64,000 nucleotides of DNA from JBGMEA01 sp963674555 (GCA_963674555.1 OY771429.1:62001-126000), one strand, 5' to 3'; numbered from the stretch's first letter, positions 45,719 through 55,681 are shown. Notes: generated from the letters alone by a model not told the origin. Translations and numbers: made by a program.

Positions 45719-46267
45719 ATCTTCTTCCTCTTCCAATGCCAACTGAATACCTTGCGTGAATTCTTCATAATCAGGCAACTGACTGATTTTTTCAATGTTT
45801 AATAATTTTAAAAATTCAGGGGTAGTAGCATAAGACAGTGGTTTTCCCGGCACATCCAATTTGCCTGCAATTTCAATTAATCCTCTATCGACTAATAAGT
45901 TTAAGGAACTTGTAGTTTGCACACCGCGTATTTGTTCAATTTCAGCACGTGTTACAGGTTGTCTGTAAGCCACTATCGCCAGTGTTTCCAATGCTGCTTG
46001 CGATAATCGTGAAGAAGTGTAATGTGTCATCACACTCTTGATATAATCAAAGTATTCTCCGCGTGAAGTCATTTGATACTGCGTATCCATTTGGATGATC
46101 CTTACGCCACGCATTTCATAGTCTAATTCGTTTTTTAATTCTTCTAATATCTTTTTTGTCTGACCGGGCGTTGATTCAATAGCGTTTGTCAGAACTGTCA
46201 GCGAAACAGGTTCACCCGCAGCAAAAAGGATACTCTCTAAAATATTTTTTTCGTTCATATTTTCCAT
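45710..46267 (-). CDS. scpB: Segregation and condensation protein B
   Basis: 185 residues, two winged-helix domains: LESILFAAGEPVSLTVL at the start and ALETLAIVAYRQPVTRAEIEQIRGV (about 94-118). It forms the SMC-ScpA-ScpB complex that compacts and separates chromosomes. It follows scpA by 3 bases on the same strand. Its last codons overlap the end of rsmG. Confidence 0.93.
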   Translation of the reverse strand: MENMNEKNILESILFAAGEPVSLTVLTNAIESTPGQTKKILEELKNELDYEMRGVRIIQMDTQYQMTSRGEYFDYIKSVMTHYTSSRLSQAALETLAIVAYRQPVTRAEIEQIRGVQTTSSLNLLVDRGLIEIAGKLDVPGKPLSYATTPEFLKLLNIEKISQLPDYEEFTQGIQLALEEEEDLR

Positions 46268-46270
46268 TTG

Positions 46271-46996
46271 TCACACACCTATGTTTTGAATGCGTATTTC
46301 ACCGTAAATATCATCTTGTTGTAAATGTACGATATTGCGTTTTAATAATTCTAAAACAGCAAGAAAAGATGCTATAATATTTGGTTTTGAGGGATGATTA
46401 TCGAAAATTTCTGAAAATTTGATCGATTTTATCGATGATAATAGTTCAGAGATATAGATCATCCTATCCTCGACTGAAATAGATTCGGTTTCAATTTCAT
46501 AAGATTCGGGTAAATTTTCTATCCTGATTTTGTGATTGATCAACAAATTTCGCATTGCCGATGCAAGCAGTTGCGCTTCAAGTTCTATTTCCGATAAATC
46601 ATTCTTTAATTCGGGAAAATAATCAGGTTCTTTTGCTATGATATTTGCATAAGACTGTTCGTGGTCTTTGATATAGCGACTGACTTGTTTAAATATCTTA
46701 TACTCAACCAAACGTTTTATCAATTCTTCTCTCGGATCAATATCTTCTTCCAAAAAATCGTCCTCGATCGGCAAAAGGATCTTCGATTTTATGTAAATCA
46801 ACTGTGCTGCCATAACGATGAATTCACTGGCAAGTTCGATATTGAGCTCATTCATCGTGTAGATATAATCCATGTACTGATTTGTGATCTCAGCGATCGG
46901 TATGTCATAGATATCGATCTCATGCTGTGAAATTAGACTTAACAGCAGATCCAATGGTCCTTCGAATACTTCTAATTGAATTGGATTATTACTCAT
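46271..46996 (-). CDS. scpA: Segregation and condensation protein A
   Basis: 241 residues, the kleisin of the SMC complex. The N-terminal FEGPLDLLLSLISQHEIDIYDIPIAEIT and LASEFIVMAAQLIYIKSKILLP are the family signature, and the C-terminal winged helix (FLAVLELLKRNIVHLQQDD) binds the SMC head. It lies between the protease gene and scpB in a minus-strand operon. Confidence 0.94.
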   Translation of the reverse strand: MSNNPIQLEVFEGPLDLLLSLISQHEIDIYDIPIAEITNQYMDYIYTMNELNIELASEFIVMAAQLIYIKSKILLPIEDDFLEEDIDPREELIKRLVEYKIFKQVSRYIKDHEQSYANIIAKEPDYFPELKNDLSEIELEAQLLASAMRNLLINHKIRIENLPESYEIETESISVEDRMIYISELLSSIKSIKFSEIFDNHPSKPNIIASFLAVLELLKRNIVHLQQDDIYGEIRIQNIGV

Positions 46997-47024
46997 ATTT
47001 AGAACACCAATCCTATGATAGCAT

Positions 47025-47603
47025 TTATATTGCTTGTATAACCGGCACGATCACGATGCGAATAATACCGGTTATATACAAAACCAGAACGATAATAGAA
47101 AGATATCTTTGATACTTATAAAATAATCTCTCTAATCTGATCGGTAATAAAGATGCTACTATTTTGGATCCGTCAAGGGGTGGAAGAGGTAATAGATTAA
47201 ATACTGCAAGTCCGATATTTAAAATGACCCCATATTGAAAGAAAAAAGAGAGATAAATATTAAGTCCGTAAGTTATTTTCAGCAGAACTGCAAAAATAAA
47301 CGCTATCATAAAATTTGTGAGTGGTCCTGCAATGCTGACCAGTATCGTGCCGCTTTTTCTTGATTTAAAATTCATTGGATTGATCGGAACTGGTTTTGCC
47401 CAACCGATATGAACAACTATTAAAGCTAAAAGCCCAATTGGGTCAATATGTTTGATCGGATTTAAGGTAAGCCGACCCCGTTCTTTTGCTGTATTGTCAC
47501 CGAGTTTGTATGCAGTATATCCGTGCGCCAATTCATGTAAAGTAATAGCTATCAAAGCTACACATGCAATGATGACATACTCGATGACAGTGTTATAATC
47601 CAT
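47025..47603 (-). CDS. Site-2-protease-family (M50) membrane peptidase
   Basis: 192 residues, mostly membrane. The zinc motif HELAH (23-27) lies in the first segment, and the third ligand is in LPLPPLDGSK (about 143-152), as in the short M50 family members found next to scpA in many Firmicutes. The PDZ domain of RseP is absent. The substrate is unknown. Encoded between lysA (19 bases upstream) and scpA. Confidence 0.85.
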   Translation of the reverse strand: MDYNTVIEYVIIACVALIAITLHELAHGYTAYKLGDNTAKERGRLTLNPIKHIDPIGLLALIVVHIGWAKPVPINPMNFKSRKSGTILVSIAGPLTNFMIAFIFAVLLKITYGLNIYLSFFFQYGVILNIGLAVFNLLPLPPLDGSKIVASLLPIRLERLFYKYQRYLSIIVLVLYITGIIRIVIVPVIQAI

Positions 47604-47622
47604 TATAATCCTTCTTTAATTT

Positions 47623-48900
47623 TTATTCTTCCAACCATGAAGGCAATACATCATTGATGACCAAATTCTCATAAGAATCTCTTTTGACGATCAATTCAGC
47701 TTTGTCACCTTTTAATAACACAACCGCAGGTTTAGTAAGTCTGTTATAATGGCTGGACATTGAATAGTTATAAGCCCCTGTATTTAATACAGCTATGATA
47801 TCACCGTATTCTGTTTTTGGAAGCAGAATATCTTTTATAAGTGTATCTGTTTCGCAACATCTACCGCTGATCGTAACAAGATCATTCGGCTCTTGGTCAT
47901 ATTTATTAGCCACTACCGCGTGATATACAGCGTTGTATAGTGCGGGTCTGGGGTTGTCACTCATTCCACCGTCTACGCTTACATATTTACGCAAGAAGGG
48001 AATTTCCTTAATAGTTCCGACCTTATAGAGTGTAATGCCGGCTGGTCCAACTATATATCTGCCTGGTTCCACAATAATTTTTGGTATATCGATTCCGAGC
48101 AGACTGCATTGATTATGCAACGTCTTGGTCAATGTGTTGATATATTGATTGACATCAAAGGCATCATCATCATGCAGGTAGTTTATTCCAAAGCCTCCGC
48201 CAAGATTCAATTCCTTAACTTCGGTTCCCATTTCTTTGATGTTGAAGATCATTTCCAGCATAGCCGTTGCAGCTATCTGGAATGGTTTTTCAGAATATAT
48301 CTGAGATCCGATATGACAATGTAAACCGGTAAGGTTAAGATTAGAACTGTCTAATGCCATACGGGCGGCTCGAGTACCCATGCTTATCGGTATGCCGAAT
48401 TTCGAATCGATTCTACCTGTTTGAATATACTCGTGTGTATGTGCCTCTACTCCGGGTGAAAGGCGCAAATGTACATTGACAGTAGCGTTCATTTCCGAAG
48501 CGATCCTATTGACAAGTTCTATTTCACATGTGCTGTCCAATGTGATCGTACCGACATTTGTGTCGATCGCCATTTTTATCTCTTCTTCCGATTTATTGCT
48601 TCCGTGCATCGTAATATGCTTAGGATCGAAACCTGCCTGGAGTGCGGTATATAATTCGCCGGCTGAAACAACATCCAAATGAATGTTTAATTTTTTTGCT
48701 ATTTTGCACATTGCTGTATTCAAAAATGCTTTTCCGGCATAATTTACAGCATAATCTATATTATTTTTTTCAAAAGCATCTTTGATCGTGTTGACCGCCG
48801 ATTCGATTTTATCTTCACTCATTACATAAAGAGGGGTGCCGAATTTATTCGCTAAATCGACCGTGTCATGCCCTGAAAAAATAAAGTGTTCGTTTGCCAT
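47623..48900 (-). CDS. lysA: Diaminopimelate decarboxylase
   Basis: Last step of lysine synthesis: meso-diaminopimelate to lysine and CO2, with PLP. The 425 residues form an alanine-racemase-type barrel with PLP Lys57 in VNYAGKAFLN, HCHIGSQI, ELNLGGGFGI, the phosphate-binding EPGRYIVGPAG and the C-terminal GRCCETDTLI with catalytic Cys. An in-frame start 30 bases upstream was rejected because AGGAGAAAAAG lies just before 48900. It is first in the operon lysA, M50 protease, scpA, scpB. Confidence 0.94.
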   Translation of the reverse strand: MANEHFIFSGHDTVDLANKFGTPLYVMSEDKIESAVNTIKDAFEKNNIDYAVNYAGKAFLNTAMCKIAKKLNIHLDVVSAGELYTALQAGFDPKHITMHGSNKSEEEIKMAIDTNVGTITLDSTCEIELVNRIASEMNATVNVHLRLSPGVEAHTHEYIQTGRIDSKFGIPISMGTRAARMALDSSNLNLTGLHCHIGSQIYSEKPFQIAATAMLEMIFNIKEMGTEVKELNLGGGFGINYLHDDDAFDVNQYINTLTKTLHNQCSLLGIDIPKIIVEPGRYIVGPAGITLYKVGTIKEIPFLRKYVSVDGGMSDNPRPALYNAVYHAVVANKYDQEPNDLVTISGRCCETDTLIKDILLPKTEYGDIIAVLNTGAYNYSMSSHYNRLTKPAVVLLKGDKAELIVKRDSYENLVINDVLPSWLEE

Positions 48901-48933
48901 CTTTTTCTCCTGTGTAGAATAATATTTCATATA

Positions 48934-48939
48934 ATTATA
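48934..48939 (-). promoter_or_regulatory. -10 element for the lysA operon
   Basis: TATAAT on the minus strand 33 bases before the lysA start; the -35 is unclear. Confidence 0.4.
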
Positions 48940-49047
48940 ACAAAAAACAGCTTTGAATCCTAAATTTTTTTTATTTAATATGAAATAATGCTAAAAGCCC
49001 TTTTTTTTGTTATGATTAAATATATATTACTTGGAAATGAGTGCGTG

Positions 49048-51198
49048 ATGAAAGATATTATTCGACAAATTATGAATAGACCTGATTATAAACCTATGAG
49101 TATTAAAGATTTTATATATCTCTTGGCGCTCACAAAGCCGAATCAAAAAGCTGAACTTATGAAAGACTTGAGCCAATTGTCAGATGCAGGAGAGATATTC
49201 TTAAACGCATCGAATAAATATGAATTATATAATGAAGAAGATCGCGATACCAAAAAAGGTGTTTACAAGGCAGGCAAAGGCAATTACGGATTTGTTGAGT
49301 TGGACGATGAATTGTTTGAATTTGATATTTTTATTCCGGGTAAAAATAACAAGCGCGCATACGACAATGATATCGTTTTGGTTAAAATCATCAAACATGC
49401 TTCAAAAGGTATGAATCCGGAAGGTAAGATCGTTAAAATTATCAAGCGCGCTTCTCAAACCTATACAGGTGTATTTCACAGAAGCAAAAATTATGGGTTC
49501 GTAACGGTAAAAAATAAAACTACAGAGTCTGACATCTATATTGGTAAAAAGAATATAAATAATGCCAAGAATTACGACATGGTTCAAGTAGAGGTAATAA
49601 AATTTCCTAAACTGCCTGACGAGAAACGCGAAGGAAAGATCATCAATATATTGGGTAAGTCCACTGATCCCGGTATGGATATGTTGGCTTTGGTGTACAA
49701 ATATGGCTTTTCAAATACATTCGATCAACATACGATACATGAGGCTGAAAATATCAAGGTCGATTATTCACAAGAAGTCAAGAACCGCAAAGATTTACGT
49801 GACGAACGAATTTTCACGATTGACGGTAAGAGCGCAAAAGATTTGGATGATGCAGTTGGTATCATTAAAGTGGACTCCGGTTTCAAATTATTTGTATCCA
49901 TTGCGGATGTTAGCTTTTATGTGAAAGAAAACAGTTTAATAGATCAGGAAGCCTATAAAAGAGGCACGAGTGTATATTTTCCCGACAGAGCGATACCGAT
50001 GTTGCCAAAGGCATTAAGCGAAGATCTGTGCAGTCTTAATCCGAATGAAGATAAACTTACATTCACAGCAGAAATTTACTTAGATGAAGACGGCAAAATC
50101 ATCAATACTGATTTTTATAAATCGATCATACGCTCGCAAGCGAGATTCACATATGAAAAAGTCAATGATTTGTTACAAGGAGCTAAAGACGGGTTAAGTG
50201 AGGATTATCTATTATTCGAATCTGACCTTCAAATTATGCAACAATTAGCGCAAATATTGTATGATCGCAGGATGCGCGAAGGATCAATTGATCTGGATAT
50301 CGCTGAAGCGTATTTGGAAGTTGACAACGATGGGAATGTTTTAGATATACAGCAACGAAATAGGGGAATTGCCGAGCGATTGATCGAGGAATTCATGCTT
50401 ATCGCAAATAGATCTGTAGCCGAATTCATACATCACACAAACATTACTTCGCTTTATCGCGTACATGATGATCCTGATAAAGAGAAAATGGATGATTTTA
50501 CACATTTTGTATCATTAATGGGTTTTAACTTAAGACTAAATAAAAACTATATTTCAGCAAAATTAAATGAATTTTTGAATAATCTTAGAGGAGAAGATTC
50601 TGAATATTTGCTAAAGAAAATTTTACTCAGAGCACTGAAAAAAGCGGAATATCGTACAGATAAGACGTCTCACTTTGCGCTGGCATTTCAATATTATACT
50701 CATTTTACTTCACCGATAAGGCGTTACCCTGATCTGATGATCCATCGGATACTATCGCGCATCATCAATGGCAATTTAACATCGGATTATATTGATTGGT
50801 TAAATACTAATCTAAGCGAAATCGCTGAAAAATCATCAACAAACGAAAGAAAAGCGGAAGAAGCGGAGCGTGAAGCAGAGAAAATTAAGATCGCACAATA
50901 TATGTATCACAAAAAAGGAGAGGTTTTTGACGGCGTTGTAAGTTCTATCATGAACTTCGGAATGTTTGTGCAATTATCAAATATGGCGGAAGGGCTGATT
51001 CGCTACAGTGATATGCAAGATGATTACTATGAAGCAGATCAAACTCGTTTAAGTGCAGTCGGTCAAAAGAGCGGTAATGTGATAAAAGTTGGGGATAAAA
51101 TATCAGCGCAAGTTATAAAGGTTGATACAGATAGCGGAGAAATTGATTTGATATTTGCTAAAGAAATAATTAAAGGTGACAATTTTGAGGATCAATAA
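49048..51198 (+). CDS. rnr: Ribonuclease R
   Basis: A processive 3'-5' exonuclease that degrades structured RNA. The 716 residues have a helix-turn-helix start, two cold-shock domains (NYGFVELDDELFEFDIFIPG, NYGFVTVKNKTTESDIYIG), the RNB catalytic block IDGKSAKDLDDAVGI with Mg-binding Asp residues, and a C-terminal S1 domain (FDGVVSSIMNFGMFVQL). The frame stays open to 48988. I chose the ATG at 49048 because MKDIIRQIMNRPDY is the family-like start and the earlier codons form a non-conserved hydrophobic run. GTG at 49045 is an alternative. smpB does not follow, unlike in many Firmicutes. Confidence 0.92.
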   Translation: MKDIIRQIMNRPDYKPMSIKDFIYLLALTKPNQKAELMKDLSQLSDAGEIFLNASNKYELYNEEDRDTKKGVYKAGKGNYGFVELDDELFEFDIFIPGKNNKRAYDNDIVLVKIIKHASKGMNPEGKIVKIIKRASQTYTGVFHRSKNYGFVTVKNKTTESDIYIGKKNINNAKNYDMVQVEVIKFPKLPDEKREGKIINILGKSTDPGMDMLALVYKYGFSNTFDQHTIHEAENIKVDYSQEVKNRKDLRDERIFTIDGKSAKDLDDAVGIIKVDSGFKLFVSIADVSFYVKENSLIDQEAYKRGTSVYFPDRAIPMLPKALSEDLCSLNPNEDKLTFTAEIYLDEDGKIINTDFYKSIIRSQARFTYEKVNDLLQGAKDGLSEDYLLFESDLQIMQQLAQILYDRRMREGSIDLDIAEAYLEVDNDGNVLDIQQRNRGIAERLIEEFMLIANRSVAEFIHHTNITSLYRVHDDPDKEKMDDFTHFVSLMGFNLRLNKNYISAKLNEFLNNLRGEDSEYLLKKILLRALKKAEYRTDKTSHFALAFQYYTHFTSPIRRYPDLMIHRILSRIINGNLTSDYIDWLNTNLSEIAEKSSTNERKAEEAEREAEKIKIAQYMYHKKGEVFDGVVSSIMNFGMFVQLSNMAEGLIRYSDMQDDYYEADQTRLSAVGQKSGNVIKVGDKISAQVIKVDTDSGEIDLIFAKEIIKGDNFEDQ

Positions 51199-51895
51199 AT
51201 ATCTTGCGGCGTGTAATGTCGCTTCAAGGCGAAAAAGTGAAGAGATCATTCTGGCAGGTAAAGTAAAAGTAAACGGTGTAATCGTAAAAGATCTAGCATA
51301 TCAAATCGATGAGACAAAGGACATCGTTTTACTCAATAATAAAAGGTTATGTCTCGATGAGGATATGGTTTATTATGTGTTAAATAAGCCTAAAGATGTG
51401 ATAAGCGCTGTTACATCAAGGCATAATGAAACAACTGTCGTAGATTTGATATCTGAGGAAAAAAGTCGTATTTTTCCGGTCGGAAGATTGGATAAAGATA
51501 CTGAAGGACTGATTATCTTAACAAATGACGGTGACTTAGCCTATCGCTTAACACATCCCAAATTTGAAAGAAGTAAAACTTATGAAGCTCTGTTACGCGG
51601 AAGACTTGACAGCCAAACAATTTTAAAACTTTCCAATGGAATCATGATAGAGGGCAAAAAAACTGCGAAAGCATCTGTTCATTTATTAAAAATGATCAAA
51701 GGAAACAGCTTAATTCAAATCACATTAAAAGAAGGTCGAAACAGACAGATCAGAAAGATGGGGAGAAGTATCGGGCATCCTGTTATATCATTACGAAGGG
51801 TAGAAGAAGACGGTATAAAATTAGGCAATCTTCCTGTTGGTGAATATAGGAAATTGACCAATAAAGAAATTACAATGTTAAGGCAACATAATTAA
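51185..51895 (+). CDS. rluB: 23S/16S rRNA pseudouridine synthase, RluB/RsuA family
   Basis: 236 residues: an S4 RNA-binding domain (1-~60, RINKYLAACNVASRRKSEEII) and a pseudouridine synthase domain with catalytic Asp in GRLDKDTEGLIILTNDGDLA (about 97-116) and the family KEGRNRQIRKM. RluB makes pseudouridine 2605 of 23S rRNA. The start is most likely TTG at 51185, with AAAGGTG six bases before. It overlaps the end of rnr by 14 bases. Confidence 0.9.
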   Translation: MRINKYLAACNVASRRKSEEIILAGKVKVNGVIVKDLAYQIDETKDIVLLNNKRLCLDEDMVYYVLNKPKDVISAVTSRHNETTVVDLISEEKSRIFPVGRLDKDTEGLIILTNDGDLAYRLTHPKFERSKTYEALLRGRLDSQTILKLSNGIMIEGKKTAKASVHLLKMIKGNSLIQITLKEGRNRQIRKMGRSIGHPVISLRRVEEDGIKLGNLPVGEYRKLTNKEITMLRQHN

Positions 51896-51906
51896 AGGTA
51901 TATTGT

Positions 51907-52464
51907 ATGATAAATAATGTAGTAGAGATAACCCATATGCTTGTTCAAAATATTGTAAAACAAGGCAATACCGTAATAGACGCTACATGCGGTAATGGGT
52001 ATGATACACTTTTCTTATCCGAATTAGTCGGTGATACGGGTAAGGTATATGCATTTGATATCCAATCCATCGCAATTAAAAAGACAAGAGAGTGTCTAAA
52101 TAATCATAGCACGCATAAGAATGTACAGTTGATACATGACTCTCACGAAAATATGATACAATATGTAAAAGACCCCATAACTTGTTGTATGTTTAACTTA
52201 GGTTACCTGCCTAAAGGCGATAAAGACATTAAAACAAACGGGCAAGCGACTGTTAAAGCAATAAGCAGGATTTTACCTTTACTTAAAAAAGGCGGGATCA
52301 TATCGATTTGTGTGTATTTAGGGCATACAGGCGGTTTTGATGAATACATTGCGGTAAAAGAATATTTGCAAAAACTTGATACTGATCTTTTCAATATTGT
52401 TGAGATCAGCCATTTGATCCGAAATCCCGATGCGCCAAAAACAATCATAATAGAAAAGAAGTAG
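51907..52464 (+). CDS. mnmM: SAM-dependent methyltransferase, YtqB/MnmM-like
   Basis: 185 residues, Rossmann methyltransferase with SAM motif VIDATCGNGYDTLFLSEL (about 23-40) and the family FNLGYLPKGDKDIKT. In Bacillus the YtqB protein, now called MnmM, methylates nm5s2U at tRNA position 34. Homology by eye supports that role, but the general annotation rRNA methylase PF06962 is the safer label. It lies between rluB and a regulator, and its start follows TTAAAGG. Confidence 0.78.
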   Translation: MINNVVEITHMLVQNIVKQGNTVIDATCGNGYDTLFLSELVGDTGKVYAFDIQSIAIKKTRECLNNHSTHKNVQLIHDSHENMIQYVKDPITCCMFNLGYLPKGDKDIKTNGQATVKAISRILPLLKKGGIISICVYLGHTGGFDEYIAVKEYLQKLDTDLFNIVEISHLIRNPDAPKTIIIEKK

Positions 52465-52468
52465 GAAT

Positions 52469-53356
52469 ATGAAAAAAGAGTTGGTATTTACTGAAAACGA
52501 AGATGTGCTTTCTCGTATAAGTACGGCATATGATACGATGAGCAAACAACATAAATCGATCGCTGATTATGTAGTTGAACACTTGGATAAAGTAGCGTAT
52601 TTCACTGTGAATGTTTTATCGAAAGAAACTAACACTAGCTTAGCGACCGTACTTCGATTCTCTTATCTTTTGGGATATGACGGTTATCCTGAATTTAGAA
52701 AAGCGGTACGTAACCAAACAAAAAACAGATTAACAACTTTAGAACGCATCCATATGCCGGGTTTTGAAACGTATAATTTTGACGGGATAAAAGATATCCT
52801 AAGATCAGATAGTAACAATATCAAAACGACTTGTGATGAATTAGACGAACAGATTTTTACTACTGTGGTAGATGAATTGATAAATGCTGAAAAAATATAT
52901 ATTTTAGCGTCAAGAACGACCTATATGTTATCGGAATATATGGGATATTACTTGAATTTACTTTTAAACGGAAAAGTTGCGTTGATACAAGACAGTATAA
53001 GAGAACCGTTTGAGATGCTGATGAACATCACGCAGGATGATGTTGCATTGGGATTGTCTTTTCCGAGATATTCTTCTCGAACGATTCGGTATTTGGATTA
53101 TTGCAAAAAGAAAAATGCCACAGTTATCGGTGTCACAGATCTTCCTTCATCACCGATCTACCCTTTATGTGACCATGTTTTGTTTGCGAAAAGCAATATC
53201 ATATCATTTGTCGATACGTTGGTTGCTCCTTTAAGTTTGATTAATGCTCTTATCATAGGTGTGGGGCTGAAAAATGAAGAAGAAACCCAAAGAGTTTTCA
53301 GTGAATTGGAACAACTATGGGATGAATATTTGACCTATAATCAATTTAACAATTAA
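52469..53356 (+). CDS. RpiR/MurR-family transcriptional regulator
   Basis: 295 residues. The N-terminal ~80 form an RpiR helix-turn-helix (KSIADYVVEHLDKVAYFTVNVL, then TSLATVLRFSYLLGYDGYPEF). The C-terminal half is a SIS domain (IYILASRTTYMLSEYMGYYLN, and TVIGVTDLPSSPIYPLCD), which binds phosphosugars. No sugar genes are adjacent, so the regulated pathway is unknown. Start 4 bases after mnmM. Confidence 0.87.
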   Translation: MKKELVFTENEDVLSRISTAYDTMSKQHKSIADYVVEHLDKVAYFTVNVLSKETNTSLATVLRFSYLLGYDGYPEFRKAVRNQTKNRLTTLERIHMPGFETYNFDGIKDILRSDSNNIKTTCDELDEQIFTTVVDELINAEKIYILASRTTYMLSEYMGYYLNLLLNGKVALIQDSIREPFEMLMNITQDDVALGLSFPRYSSRTIRYLDYCKKKNATVIGVTDLPSSPIYPLCDHVLFAKSNIISFVDTLVAPLSLINALIIGVGLKNEEETQRVFSELEQLWDEYLTYNQFNN

Positions 53357-53369
53357 ATCAGATATAATC

Positions 53370-53397
53370 TTGACAAAAGCATAAATACGTGTATAAT
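53370..53397 (+). promoter_or_regulatory. Promoter of tRNA-Asn
   Basis: TTGACA (53370-53375), 16 bases, TATAAT (53392-53397), 18 bases before the tRNA. Confidence 0.8.
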
Positions 53398-53415
53398 AAA
53401 TAATGCTAACTGTGT

Positions 53416-53491
53416 TCCTCAGTAGCTCAATCGGTGGAGCAATCGGCTGTTAACCGAGAGGTTGTAGGTTCAAGTCCTACCTGAGGAGCCA
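53416..53491 (+). tRNA. tRNA-Asn, anticodon GTT
   Basis: Acceptor TCCTCAG / CTGAGGA, anticodon loop CTGTTAA (anticodon GTT), T-loop GGTTCAAGTCC and encoded CCA. No terminator follows, so trmK may be read through from this promoter. Confidence 0.95.
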
Positions 53492-53514
53492 TTTTTTATT
53501 TGCGAGGATGAACG

Positions 53515-54210
53515 ATGCTAAAATTAGATGGCAGATTGCAAGCAGTAGCTGAAAATATAAAAAAATATAATGTATTGGCGGATATCGGTTCAGACCACGG
53601 ATACCTGCCTATTTTTTTATTGAGACAAAATCAAATCGAGCATGCGATCATTACGGATATCAATAAAAGGCCACTTGAAAACAGCAAAAAAAACGCAGTA
53701 AAACACCACATGGATGAAAGATGTGATTTTCGATTGGGTGAAGGACTGTCAGTCCTCAAAGAAAATGAGTGTGATGCAATATCAATTTGTGGTATGGGTG
53801 GAGACACGATAGTGGATATCCTCTCGAAAGATCTTCAAATCGCTTACAGTGTGCAAAAACTGGTTTTGCAACCAATGACTAATCAAATCGTATTACGCAA
53901 GTACCTGATAAATAATCGTTTCAAAATCACAAATGAAGTAATAATCAAAGATAAGCATCTTTATTACCAGATCATAACCGCCCAAAAAGGCGAAGATAAT
54001 AGTTTATATAAAGAAGAGATAGATTTTGAATTTCCAAAGAGTCTCCTGTATAATAGAGATAAGATCATGCATCAGTACATTTTGTATAAAATAAAAACTG
54101 AAGAAAAAATTATGGCAAGATTGATCAAAGAAGGAAAAAATGATTTGATCCAGAACAGTAATAGAAGATTGAATCAGATTAAGGGGCTTATGAAATATTA
54201 TGAAAGTTAA
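53515..54210 (+). CDS. trmK: tRNA (adenine-22-N1)-methyltransferase
   Basis: 231 residues. SAM motif VLADIGSDHGYLPIFLL (about 20-36), ISICGMGGDTIVDIL and LQPMTNQIVLRKYL are the TrmK signature; a C-terminal helical region follows. It methylates A22 in tRNA. As usual in Firmicutes it directly precedes the nif3-like gene, which it overlaps by 11 bases. Confidence 0.92.
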   Translation: MLKLDGRLQAVAENIKKYNVLADIGSDHGYLPIFLLRQNQIEHAIITDINKRPLENSKKNAVKHHMDERCDFRLGEGLSVLKENECDAISICGMGGDTIVDILSKDLQIAYSVQKLVLQPMTNQIVLRKYLINNRFKITNEVIIKDKHLYYQIITAQKGEDNSLYKEEIDFEFPKSLLYNRDKIMHQYILYKIKTEEKIMARLIKEGKNDLIQNSNRRLNQIKGLMKYYES

Positions 54211-55297
54211 AGATATCATGCGCATAATAAATAGATATGCAAATGAAGCATTTGCAGCTGAATGGGATAATTCAGGTTTACAAATCGGTGATGTTGAATC
54301 AAATGTATCGAATGCTTTGCTGTGTGTTGATGTTACCGAAAGTGTTATTGATGAGGCGATCAATAATAAATGTGAGATAATCATTTCGCATCATCCGTTA
54401 TTGTTTAAACCTGTTGCAAACGTAACGAGTAATAACGCTAAAGGAAGAAATATTATAAGACTCATTAAGAACAATATTGCGGTTTATTCATCGCATACCT
54501 GTTTTGATGTTTCTCCGTATGGTATCAATCAATATTTTGCTAATATGTTCCAATTAGAAGATGTCAGATTTCTTGATGACTGGGCGGAAGTTATATATAA
54601 AATTGAAATATATGTCCCATATGAACAAACAGAAGAATTGCTTGCACGTCTGTATGAAGTCGGAGCGGGAACAGCAGGAAATTATAAGAACTGTTCGTAC
54701 GAATTATCCGGTGAGGGAACTTTCACGCCCCTTGAAAATGCATCACCATACATAGGAGAAGATAATATTCCATCGCGCGTATCCGAGAAGAAAATTGAAA
54801 TACTGTCTCCTAAAGCAAAAATAAAAAAAATTATTGACACAATTTATGAAGTGCACCCATATGAATCTCCTGTATTTAACATAAGTGAGGTGAAATATGT
54901 TGGTTCAGGGATCGGCGTTGGGATCGCCGGTCACTTATCAAAACCGCTCGAATCTACTCTTTTTATTGAAAAATTGAAAGCATTCTTCGGGGTAGAAGGT
55001 ATTAGAGTATCCAATAATTACAAAAGTACAACTGTATCAAAGATCGCTTTTTGCGGTGGCTCAGGCAGTGAGTACATTAAAACTGCTATCGGAATGCAAA
55101 TGGATGCAATCATAACATCTGATTGTAAATCCAATGATTTTTCTTTTGCTGCAGAAAATGATATTATTTTGATTTGTCCCACTCATTTTAAAAGCGAGCA
55201 TTGTTTTATAGATACAATGCATAATATATTAGAAAAAGAGTTAACTGCAATCGATTTATTTCAAAGCCAAGCCAATGATTTTGAATGCATCATTTAA
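54200..55297 (+). CDS. Nif3-like dinuclear metal centre protein (YqfO type)
   Basis: 365 residues. The metal-binding halves carry IISHHPLLFKP (about 61-71), SHTCFDV and the C-terminal CPTHFKSEH. Between them (about 125-220) lies the PII/CutA-like insert of the long Firmicute form (IEIYVPYEQTEELLARLYEVGAG). NIF3 proteins form toroidal hexamers; proposed roles include GTP cyclohydrolase I-like activity, and none is firm. The start lies in trmK. Confidence 0.9.
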   Translation: MKVKDIMRIINRYANEAFAAEWDNSGLQIGDVESNVSNALLCVDVTESVIDEAINNKCEIIISHHPLLFKPVANVTSNNAKGRNIIRLIKNNIAVYSSHTCFDVSPYGINQYFANMFQLEDVRFLDDWAEVIYKIEIYVPYEQTEELLARLYEVGAGTAGNYKNCSYELSGEGTFTPLENASPYIGEDNIPSRVSEKKIEILSPKAKIKKIIDTIYEVHPYESPVFNISEVKYVGSGIGVGIAGHLSKPLESTLFIEKLKAFFGVEGIRVSNNYKSTTVSKIAFCGGSGSEYIKTAIGMQMDAIITSDCKSNDFSFAAENDIILICPTHFKSEHCFIDTMHNILEKELTAIDLFQSQANDFECII

Positions 55298-55300
55298 CTG

Positions 55301-55329
55301 TTGCGTTTAAACAACGATTTTGTTATAAT
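55301..55329 (+). promoter_or_regulatory. Promoter of RNase P RNA
   Basis: TTGCGT (55301-55306), 17 bases, TATAAT (55324-55329). It begins right after the nif3 stop. Confidence 0.75.
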
Positions 55330-55335
55330 TATCCG

Positions 55336-55670
55336 ATAAGCAAGTCGTTTGACCGCCCATTCGGGAGGAAAGTCCGAGCTCCAAAGGGCAAGAATGCCTG
55401 ATAACGTCAGGTGGAGGTAACTCTAAGGAAAGTGCAACAGAAAGGAAACCGCTCTCATTTTGAGAGTAAGGATGAAAGGGTGAGGTAAGAGCTCACAGGC
55501 AAACAGGTAACTGTTTGGACGTGTAAACCCCATTCGGAGCAAGACTAAGAAAGAGCGTGAAGCAGCGGCCCGCTGTGCTCGTGGTAAGTCGCTTTAGACG
55601 ATCGGCGACGATCGGTCAAGATAGATGGTCATTAAAACAGAACTCGGCTTATGAGCTTGCTTATTTTTTT
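55336..55670 (+). ncRNA. rnpB: RNase P RNA
   Basis: The catalytic RNA that trims the 5' leader of tRNA precursors. Conserved elements are GAGGAAAGTCCGAGCTCC near the 5' end, ACAGAAAGGAAACCGC, AAACCCCATTCGGAGCAAG, and P1 formed by ATAAGCAAG and CTTGCTTAT, with a T-run at the 3' end acting as terminator. The overall layout looks like the ancestral A type and not the Bacillus B type. Length about 330 bases. Confidence 0.93.
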
Positions 55671-55681
55671 TGAGGTAATTT